A stretch of 27,815 nt of DNA from positions 1 through 27,815 of the forward strand of contig JAGZQF010000034.1 of NCBI GenBank assembly GCA_018382295.1, given 5' to 3'. The notes beneath the pieces are model-generated. The model made no database searches, was not told the origin of the DNA, and saw nothing but the letters and a program-made list of their open reading frames with translations. This document shows positions 6,223 to 11,942 of this stretch, piece after piece. Positions within the stretch are counted from its first letter, which is position 1; the number at the start of each line of letters is the position of its first letter. The position numbers were made by a program, and so were the translations under genes. The stretch is from Collinsella sp. GTDB lineage: Bacteria > Actinomycetota > Coriobacteriia > Coriobacteriales > Coriobacteriaceae.

Positions 6223-7185
6223 ATGCAGCGGAAATTCCTTTCGGGGGGGGGGGTATCTCCCAGATTTACCCGCCGCCCGAAGGGGCAGTCGACAGTCGAG
6301 TACGTACTGATCATCGCGATCATCGTCCTGGTGGTGCTGATCGCGGGACCGTGGGTCTCGTCGGCGATCACAAACCAGTTCAACACGGTGGCGGGGACGC
6401 TCGGCAACGGAATCTCAAAGGGGAGCTGGGAGTCGGGCGGCACGGGCGGCGGCAACGGGTCGTTGACCGACGCCGACATCGTGGACCCCGTTCACGGGAT
6501 AGCGTTCGCCGTGTACCCGGAGGACGACCACAGCCTCATGTTCTACAAGCGCCGCGGGGTCCCCAGAGTCGGTGACATGCTCAACAGCCGCCGCGTGACG
6601 GCGGTGTATACGGGGTTCGAAAATGGATACGCCACCGCGACCGTGGGAAACGACGGCAAGACGACTGCCCCCTGGTGGCCTAACAGAAATAATATCGTGG
6701 CCGTAAAGGCCATTGACGATGGCATGGAAATCCACTCGTTGGCATTTTGCTTTCAGTACATGGAGAACTGCAAGAGCTTTGATCTGGCAAAGTTCGACAT
6801 GTCGAACTGCACAAATATGCAGCACGCATTCGCGTATTGCGGCAATGCGACTTCCTTCAGTATTTCAAGCTGGGATACGTCCTCGGTCGTCGAATTCGAC
6901 TCGGCGCTCAAAAACCTTTACAAGGTCGAGGAGATTGACATCTCCGGATGGTCGACGCGGAAAGCCGGCGATTTACGTCTCCTTTTTCCCACCGACAGTT
7001 CGCTGAAAAGCGTGAAATTTGGACCAGGGTGGAAGACCTCAGATGTTATGGATATGCTCGGCATGTTTAGCTATTGCAAAAATCTAAACCTCGACTGTTC
7101 CGATTGGAATGTCCCAACCTATGCCAATCATAGTGACTTCAATCACTGCGCCCCCGGCGTTATCCTCCCGAAGGCGTGGCAGTAG
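6223..7185 (+). CDS. pilin-like surface protein 1 with BspA-type repeat head (in frame, ON)
   Basis: This is a 320-residue protein. Residues 1-21 form a basic prepilin-type leader ending RRPKG; cleavage after Gly21 would give QSTVEYVLIIAIIVL, with the Glu at +5 and hydrophobic helix (about 27-46) of type IVb/Flp or class III signal pilins. A Gly/Ser linker follows (about 58-82), then an exported domain. Residues about 165-300 carry repeats such as FDMSNCTNMQHAFAYC and ISSWDTSSV, typical of BspA-like/DUF285 26-residue surface repeats found in adhesins. GAGAGGAG (6205-6212) serves two overlapping ATGs, 6219 and 6223; only 6223 is in frame with the pilin. The reading frame depends on the 11-G tract at 6243-6253, and as sequenced it is intact. 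The assembly machinery is not in this window. Surface display on or with a pilus is inference. Confidence 0.8.
   Translation: MQRKFLSGGGVSPRFTRRPKGQSTVEYVLIIAIIVLVVLIAGPWVSSAITNQFNTVAGTLGNGISKGSWESGGTGGGNGSLTDADIVDPVHGIAFAVYPEDDHSLMFYKRRGVPRVGDMLNSRRVTAVYTGFENGYATATVGNDGKTTAPWWPNRNNIVAVKAIDDGMEIHSLAFCFQYMENCKSFDLAKFDMSNCTNMQHAFAYCGNATSFSISSWDTSSVVEFDSALKNLYKVEEIDISGWSTRKAGDLRLLFPTDSSLKSVKFGPGWKTSDVMDMLGMFSYCKNLNLDCSDWNVPTYANHSDFNHCAPGVILPKAWQ
6237..6283 (+). repeat. poly-G tract (11 G) within a two-part hairpin, pilin gene 1
   Basis: G11 occupies 6243-6253. The outer stem CCTTTCGGG (6237-6245) pairs with CCCGAAGG (6276-6283) with one bulged T. The inner stem GGGTA (6251-6255) pairs with TACCC (6267-6271). 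With 11 G the ATG at 6223 is in frame; 10 or 13 G would put the ATG at 6219 in frame instead, and 9 or 12 G would disable both. Confidence 0.75.
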
Positions 7186-7350
7186 GTCTGAAGAAACAAG
7201 ACGGCAAGCAGTTTATGTGGCGCGGGCACCCGTGCCGCCGTTGCCTCAGCGGCACGTTACGGGCTAGTCGGTTCGATTTAACGTACGCTCTGCATGCAAT
7301 ATCAATCCCCATGCGAAGGGAGTGTCGCATATGCATGCAGCGGCAATTAA

Positions 7351-7393
7351 CCTTCGGGGGGTGGGTATCTCCTAGGAATACCCGCCTCCGAGG
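7351..7393 (+). repeat. interrupted poly-G tract (6 G, T, 3 G) within a two-part hairpin, pilin gene 2
   Basis: G6 at 7356-7361 and GGG at 7363-7365 are split by a T, which should make this copy more stable than the others. The outer stem CCTTCGG (7351-7357) pairs with CCGAGG (7388-7393) with one bulged T. The inner stem GGGTAT (7363-7368) pairs with ATACCC (7378-7383). The leader is in frame from the ATG at 7335. Confidence 0.7.
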
Positions 7394-7605
7394 CCAAGGA
7401 GCCATCGAGTACGTTCTGGTCATCGCGATTATCGTCCTGGTTGTGATGATAGCCGGCCCTTGGGTCTCGTCGGCAATCAGGAACCAGTTCAACACGGTGG
7501 CGGGAGTATTGGTAAACGGGACAGCAGGTGGGACTTGGGAACCGAGCGGTTCCGGCAGCGGTAACGGCGCGGGTTCCGCGACCGTCCAGGCGGCGCTCGC
7601 CAAGG

Positions 7606-7627
7606 ACGCGAAGGACACGCGAAGGAC
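7606..7627 (+). repeat. 11-bp tandem duplication inside pilin gene 2
   Basis: ACGCGAAGGAC occurs twice in direct contact. Gene 3 has a single copy at the same place, so the duplication is a derived, frame-breaking change; loss of one unit would restore this frame. Confidence 0.9.
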
Positions 7628-8343
7628 TGGACCCTCGGTGAGCAGAAGGCAGTTGCCGAGGACATCGCCGCCAAGGGCGAGGCGTCGCCCGCCTACGCCA
7701 AGGCGAAGGCCGCGATGGATGCCGGCACCGAGTTCTCGATGAAGCTCACCGATGGCAAGACGCTGACTTACCGCATTATCGGCATCAATCATGATGACCC
7801 TGCAGGCGGATCCGGCAAGGCGGGCCTCACGTTCCTCACCACCACGACGGGCATTTGGTCCCCCATGAACGCGATTGACACCAACGCCGGCGGTTGGGAG
7901 AAGTCTGAACTCCGTCAGAAAATGAACTCCGGCAAGATCTGGAATCTGATGCCCTCCGATTTCCAGTCCAAGGTGAAGGCCGTCAAAAAGCTATCGAACA
8001 ATGTCGGGGGCGGTGATGAGAACAAGAACGCCGCCGTGACGGCTACCTCGGACAAGCTGTTCCTGCTCAGCTACTCTGAGATCGCCCCCCACCTCCTATT
8101 GGGCATCCTATCCCTGGACTTCCTCCGAGGGCACCCAGTACGAGGCCTTCAAAGGCAAGGTGACGGAGAACTATAATCCCAACTCTGCCATTGCCATTGG
8201 CAGCGGTTGGTGGGAGCGTTCGGTGTTTCCGAACGCCTCGAAGGGCTTCCTCCATGTCGACAGCAGCGGCAATCCGTCGGACAGCAACTCCGCGCCGGGC
8301 TGGTTTTGCGTCTCCCCCGCCTGGTGCTTCTAGCTTGTCTAGC

Positions 8344-8527
8344 GCAAAGCCCGCGTTACCCCGCGCGCGCTTTCTTTTGGCGACCGAACGAACGGCTTCA
8401 GGTTCATGGCACGGGTAGTCGGATTGAAGAGAAATGGGGTCATACAGCGGCTCTCAGAGCGCCTGCCGCACTCCCCCGCCATTACCTCTGCTGCGTCCTC
8501 GTATAGAGTCCATCCTGCTTGGTGTTT
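8344..8527 (+). repeat. 3' cassette repeat, copy A
   Basis: This stretch of about 185 bp, immediately after pilin gene 2, is closely similar to 10072-10257 after pilin gene 3. It begins with a terminator hairpin, diverges in the middle, then has a nearly identical block including CATACAGCGGCTCTCAGAGC (8441-8460). That block contains nested complementary segments (GCGG...CCGC around CTCT-AGAG). No convincing open frame is conserved between the two copies. Confidence 0.8.
8346..8378 (+). terminator. terminator after pilin gene 2
   Basis: AAAGC..GCG pairs imperfectly with CGC..GCTTT, followed by TTTCTTTT. It occupies the same position as the clearer terminator after gene 3. Confidence 0.6.
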
Positions 8528-8595
8528 CGAGTTCGGGGCGTATACGGTGGGTGGATAATGGATTCACTTCGATGACGGCGTTTACGGGAGCGACC

Positions 8596-8823
8596 ATGGC
8601 GATGCGCGAGATCGCGGTCAAGTTCGATGAGGGCGAAATGGCCTTGATTCAGGGCCATGCGGACGCCACGGGCATGACCTTTTCCGAGTTCGTGAGAAGG
8701 GCCGCGTTCGAGAAGGCTGAGGACATGGCGGACATCGAGGCCTACAACGAGGCTTTGGACGGGGACGGCGGCACTCGCTACCCGATGGAAGAGGTCGTGC
8801 GCATGGCGGTGGAGGCTGAGTGA
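8596..8823 (+). CDS. orphan RelB/DUF6290-type antitoxin
   Basis: This is a 75-residue protein. The start at 8596 was chosen because GGGAG (8586-8590) precedes it; 8602 is a close alternative. The N-terminal half (REIAVKFDEGEMALIQGHAD) and the SEFVRRAAFEKAED helix match the ribbon-helix-helix DNA-binding region of RelB-like/DUF6290 antitoxins, and the acidic end (DIEAYNEALDGDGG) matches the toxin-binding tail of that family. Such genes are normally followed at once by a RelE-type toxin; here a strong terminator follows 45 bases after the stop and no toxin gene is visible. It may be a solitary regulator, a remnant of a toxin-antitoxin pair, or an anti-addiction copy. It lies between two pilin-like cassettes. 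Confidence 0.7.
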   Translation: MAMREIAVKFDEGEMALIQGHADATGMTFSEFVRRAAFEKAEDMADIEAYNEALDGDGGTRYPMEEVVRMAVEAE

Positions 8824-8867
8824 TTGTCCACACGCGTTGTCTGTCTCGGCTCTAAAGGCTTCTCTTG

Positions 8868-8903
8868 GGCGGGGTTCGGCTTATAGCCGGGTCCCGCTTT
8901 TTT
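8868..8903 (+). terminator. rho-independent terminator after the antitoxin gene
   Basis: GCGGG..CGGC pairs with GCCG..CCCGC around a TTATA loop, followed by TTTTTT. Confidence 0.8.
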
Positions 8904-9114
8904 GCGGCTTTCAGTTGTCTTTCTGAAGGTATGAAATGGCTGCCTCGATATGAATACGGTCGGCATTCGAAGCGGACGTTATAGCCGCGCTAATAGCGCA
9001 TGACTTTCTCCCCTGCCGTCATCGTTGCCGCAGCGTCAAGACCGTTGCAAATACTTGGAATAGCCCTACGCTCGGCTCGTATTGCAAACCCCGAGTGAAG
9101 GGAGCCGTATATGC

Positions 9115-10060
9115 ATGCAGCGGCAATTAACCTTCGGGGGGGGTCGCTCCTGAAACGACCCGCTTCCGAAGGCAATCAATTATCGAGTACGTCCTGATCA
9201 TTGCCGTCATCGGCCTGGTCATCGTGTTCGCGGGACCCGGCGTGGCCGGAGCCATCCGAAACCAGTCCAACCTGGTCGGCAACACGGTGAACAATGGGAC
9301 GGTCGGCGGCGTCGAGGGAGGCGCGTCCGGTGGCGGCTCCGCAGGCGCCGATTCCGCGGCCGTCCAGGTGGCCATCGCCAAGGACGCGAAGGACTGGACC
9401 CTCGACGAGCAGGAGGCGGTTGCCAAAGACATTGCCAAGAACGGTACATCGTCTATCGCCTACGCCAAGGCCAAGGCCGCCATGGATGCCGGCACCAAGT
9501 TCTCGATGAAGCTGACCAATGGCAAGACGCTCGAGTACCGTATCATCGGCATCAACCACGACGACTTGGCCGATGGTAGCGGCATGGCAGGCTTGACGTT
9601 CGAGGCGACCAACTCTGCCTTGGGTAGCCAGAGAATGAACGCTACGGACACCAATGCCGGTGGTTGGGATAAGTCCGAGCTCCGTACCCGCCTCAACAGC
9701 GGTGACCTCTGGTTGCTCCTGCCCAGCGAGCTCCAGTCAAAGGTGAAACCCGTCACAAAGACAACCGATAACGTTGGCGGTAACGGGGGCGGTGCCCCCT
9801 CGGCGACGACCGACAAGGTTTTTCTGCTCTCGGCAACCGAAGTATACGGGGATATGCAATCTGACGGCATCCAGTACGAGTGCTACAAATCCAAGGGCGT
9901 GACGAGGTCGAACTATTCCGGTGCATCAGGCTATAGCCACTGGACTCGTTCCGTGAGACCGCGCAGCTCCACATCCTTTCGCTATGTTCAAAGCGGCGGT
10001 ATTTGCTACAGCTACAGCGCGACGGACTCGTTTTATGTCCTCCCCGCTTTCTGCTTCTGA
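9115..10060 (+). CDS. pilin-like surface protein 3 with DUF6273 head, out of frame at a G tract (OFF)
   Basis: From either ATG (9111 or 9115, SD AAGGGAG at 9098-9104) translation stops early: the 9115 frame ends at TGA 9151-9153, and the 9111 frame stops soon after the leader. Removing one G from the 8-G tract (9136-9143) gives an uninterrupted 314-residue protein. This starts MQRQLTFGGVAPETTRFRRQ, then SIIEYVLIIAVIGLVIVFAG (pilin helix) and a Gly/Ser linker, and ends in a 200-residue DUF6273 domain with the hallmarks YRIIGINHDD, TNAGGWDKSELRTRLNSG, TTDKVFLLSATEV, HWTRSV and LPAFCF. The residue before the expected cleavage point is Arg rather than Gly, unlike genes 1 and 2. The rest of the frame is clean, which argues for a reversible OFF state rather than decay. 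A strong terminator follows. Confidence 0.75.
9131..9172 (+). repeat. poly-G tract (8 G) within a two-part hairpin, pilin gene 3
   Basis: G8 occupies 9136-9143. The outer stem CCTTCGG (9131-9137) pairs perfectly with CCGAAGG (9166-9172). The inner stem GGGTCG (9141-9146) pairs with CGACCC (9156-9161). Compared with gene 2, two inner base pairs have changed on both sides. ON states: 7 or 10 G from the ATG at 9115; 6 or 9 G from the ATG at 9111. Confidence 0.8.
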
Positions 10061-10071
10061 TCTCTTTCATC

Positions 10072-10257
10072 GCAAAGCCCTCGCAATCCTGCGAGGGCTT
10101 TTCTTTTGGCGATTACTCAAACAATTCGAGGTTCATTGTACAGGTAATCGGGTTGAGGAGAAATGGGGGCATACAGCGGCTCTCAGAGCGCCTGCCGCAC
10201 TTCCCCGCCATTACCTTTGCGGCATCCTCGTATGGAGTCCATCCTGGTTGGCGTTTT
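10072..10257 (+). repeat. 3' cassette repeat, copy B
   Basis: This is the counterpart of 8344-8527. The last 100 bases or so are nearly identical to copy A apart from scattered substitutions, although they lie outside the coding region and downstream of the terminator. Conservation there suggests recent duplication, gene conversion, or a functional element. Confidence 0.8.
10075..10107 (+). terminator. terminator after pilin gene 3
   Basis: AAGCCCTCGCA and TGCGAGGGCTT form a perfect 11-bp stem around ATCC, followed by TTCTTTT. Confidence 0.9.
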
Positions 10258-10498
10258 GTTGTAACCGCTCACTTGTCCACAGATCAAGTGAACTGCTGGA
10301 ATAAATACAGCGACACACTAGTTCGTTACAGTCGCCATATCTGCGTAAATCGCCGCGATAAATACAGCCTGTACTCGTCTGTATACCAGCTACGCGTATG
10401 TAGATTCATGTCGCGTTAATAAATCGGCTCAAGCGCGTGCAAAACGCGCAAGTAACCGCAAAAAGCGATTATCGCGCAGGTAGATTTTTGGCACCCTG
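10258..10498. other. gene-free boundary region with small repeats
   Basis: No gene is supported. TCACTTG (10269-10275) and CAAGTGA (10285-10291) form an inverted repeat that encloses most of TTGTCCACA, one mismatch from a DnaA box. ATAAATACAGC occurs twice (10301-10311, 10358-10368). The sequence is AT-richer than the genes on either side. Confidence 0.5.
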
Positions 10499-10528
10499 TT
10501 GCTTAATCAAAATTAAGCAATTGCTTAA
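10499..10528. repeat. overlapping AT-rich palindromes
   Basis: TTGCTTAAT-CAAA-ATTAAGCAA (10499-10520) is a perfect hairpin, and its right arm is also half of a 16-bp perfect palindrome TTAAGCAATTGCTTAA (10513-10528). The TTGCTTAA/TTAAGCAA word thus occurs three times in 30 bp, between the accessory region and tRNA-Pro. Confidence 0.8.
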
Positions 10529-10531
10529 AAC

Positions 10532-10560
10532 AAAAAAGGTCAGGCACTAGGTGCCTGACC
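10532..10560 (-). terminator. terminator of tRNA-Pro
   Basis: On the minus strand a perfect 10-bp stem (GGTCAGGCAC with its complement, 3-base loop) is followed by six T's. It lies 10 bases after the tRNA CCA end. Confidence 0.9.
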
Positions 10561-10570
10561 TGCAAACTTC

Positions 10571-10647
<77 letters not shown>

Positions 10648-10686
10648 AAGCTAATGTTTGTTGCTCTGCTCTCGCTCGCAACAGGG

Positions 10687-10692
10687 AGTATA
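10687..10692 (-). promoter_or_regulatory. candidate -10 box upstream of tRNA-Pro
   Basis: TATACT on the minus strand lies 40 bases upstream of the tRNA 5' end, in the gap after coaBC. No convincing -35 box is found at 16-18 bp, so the tRNA may also be read through from coaBC. Confidence 0.35.
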
Positions 10693-10727
10693 TTAACCCG
10701 AAACTTTAGACTTGTGCAAGAACTTTT

Positions 10728-11939
10728 TTATAAATTTTGAAGCAAGTCCAAAATTGTATCTGCGAGCTGGGGTTTTGTTAGCACGGGAAGTTCTTGCGTA
10801 CCCGTTGTGCTCACAATCCAGGCCTTGTTAGTGTCGGTTCCAAAGCCCGAATCGGCGCGCGAGACATCGTTGGCGATAATGGCATCGCAGCCCTTGCGGG
10901 CCAATTTGCGCTCGGCGTACTCGACAACGTTATCGGTCTCGGCCGCAAATCCGATTACGCACCGCTCGCCCTTCTGGCGCGAGAGCTCGGCCAAAATATC
11001 GACCGTTTCGACAAGCTCGATGCGATCCAGGCGTTCGTTGGCCTTTTTGAGCTTATGGTCCGCAGGGGTGGCGGGGGTATAGTCGGCGACGGCGGCCGCA
11101 CAAATTGCCGCATCGGCCGTCTGGAAGGCGCTGAGCGCTGCCTGCAGCATTTCAGCGGCGGTCTGCACGCGCACGCACTCCACGCCGCGGGGGACATTGA
11201 GCGATGTCGGTCCCAGCACAAGCTTGACCGCAGCACCGCGGCGAGCGGCCTCCCCTGCCAGGGCGATGCCCATCTTGCCTGATGAGCGGTTGCCAATGAA
11301 TCGCACCGGGTCGATTGGTTCGTGCGTGGGGCCGGCAGTGATGACGACGCGCTTGCCTGCCAGGTCCTGAGGCACGGGTTTGAGCACCTCACAGACAGCC
11401 TCGACGATGTCCTCGGGCTCGCTCATGCGTCCCGTGTCCACGTCGCCGCAGGCAAGGTAGCCGCTGCCGGGTCCCACAACATGGACACCGCGCTCGCGCA
11501 GCGTGGCCATGTTGGCCTGCGTCGCCGGCGCCTTCCACATGCCGTTGTTCATAGCGGGTGCGATCACGATGGGCTGCGGCGTTGCAAGCAGCGTGGTGGA
11601 GATAAGGTCATCGGCGATGCCGGTGGCCATCTTGGCGATGATATTGGCCGTCGCGGGCGCCACGACCACCAGGTCGGGTTCCTGCGCCAGCGAAATGTGG
11701 TGGATGGGGTCGGAGGGATCGTCGAATAGGCCCACGGCAACGGGCTCGTTGGTGAGCGCACGGAAGGTGAGCGGGCCCACAAACTTCGTGGCATGCTCGC
11801 TCATAACGACCTTGACGCGCGCACCGCGCTTTTGCAGCAGGCGCACGATATTGCACGACTTATAGGCGGCGATCCCGCCGGTAATGCCCAGCAGGATCGT
11901 TTTTCCCTCAAGTTGCATTGAATTGTTGGATGCCGCCAT
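10728..11939 (-). CDS. coaBC: CoaBC: phosphopantothenoylcysteine decarboxylase / phosphopantothenate-cysteine ligase
   Basis: This bifunctional coenzyme A enzyme of 403 residues joins cysteine to 4'-phosphopantothenate and then decarboxylates the product to 4'-phosphopantetheine. The N-terminal flavoprotein (CoaC) half shows GITGGIAAYK (18-27), the catalytic His in DPIHHISLA (80-81), the PAMN motif (128-131) and the active-site Cys in GYLACGDVDTGRM (164). The C-terminal CoaB half shows TAGPTHEPID (201-210), NRSSGKMG (217-224) and the KLKK substrate loop. The length is normal for the fusion. The start is set by AAGGAAG 8 bases before ATG 11939; the gene follows the zinc-ribbon gene after 3 bases. 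It is the last protein gene of the long minus-strand run. Confidence 0.95.
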   Translation of the reverse strand: MAASNNSMQLEGKTILLGITGGIAAYKSCNIVRLLQKRGARVKVVMSEHATKFVGPLTFRALTNEPVAVGLFDDPSDPIHHISLAQEPDLVVVAPATANIIAKMATGIADDLISTTLLATPQPIVIAPAMNNGMWKAPATQANMATLRERGVHVVGPGSGYLACGDVDTGRMSEPEDIVEAVCEVLKPVPQDLAGKRVVITAGPTHEPIDPVRFIGNRSSGKMGIALAGEAARRGAAVKLVLGPTSLNVPRGVECVRVQTAAEMLQAALSAFQTADAAICAAAVADYTPATPADHKLKKANERLDRIELVETVDILAELSRQKGERCVIGFAAETDNVVEYAERKLARKGCDAIIANDVSRADSGFGTDTNKAWIVSTTGTQELPVLTKPQLADTILDLLQNL

Positions 11940-11942
11940 CGT

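Larger units (their letters stand above)
7335..8333 (+). pseudogene. pilin-like surface protein 2 with DUF6273 head, broken by two frameshifts
   Basis: The leader begins MQRQLTFGGWVSPRNTRLRG and, after the predicted cleavage Gly20, continues as QGAIEYVLVIAIIVL, the same pilin start as gene 1. A Gly/Ser linker and AKDAKD follow. There an 11-bp unit ACGCGAAGGAC is present twice (7606-7616, 7617-7627), shifting the frame. The next segment (DAGTEFSMKLTDGKTLTYRI, NAGGWEKSELR, DKLFLLSYSEI) resumes in another frame, and one extra C in the run at 8085-8090 shifts it again into WWERSVFPNASKG ... VSPAWCF and the TAG at 8331. Removing both insertions (12 bases) restores 328 residues aligned end to end with gene 3. 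The C-terminal 200 residues match the pattern of DUF6273. SD AAGGGAG (7316-7322) again serves two ATGs (7331, 7335). As sequenced only a truncated pilin-like stub of about 110 native residues would be made. Confidence 0.75.

Noticed and set aside
6219..10060. Shufflon-like DNA inversion of pilin tips
   Set aside because: All three genes are in the same orientation, no inverted copies of the shared ends were found, and no recombinase gene is nearby.
9700..10257. Diversity-generating retroelement variable region in pilin genes 2 and 3
   Set aside because: The lectin-like head fits, but no reverse transcriptase, accessory gene or adenine-rich template repeat occurs in the window, and the shared 3' block lies after the stop codon and terminator.
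10269..10291. Replication origin suggested by a near DnaA box
   Set aside because: A single imperfect box with no cluster, no dnaA or dnaN and no AT-rich unwinding region of note.
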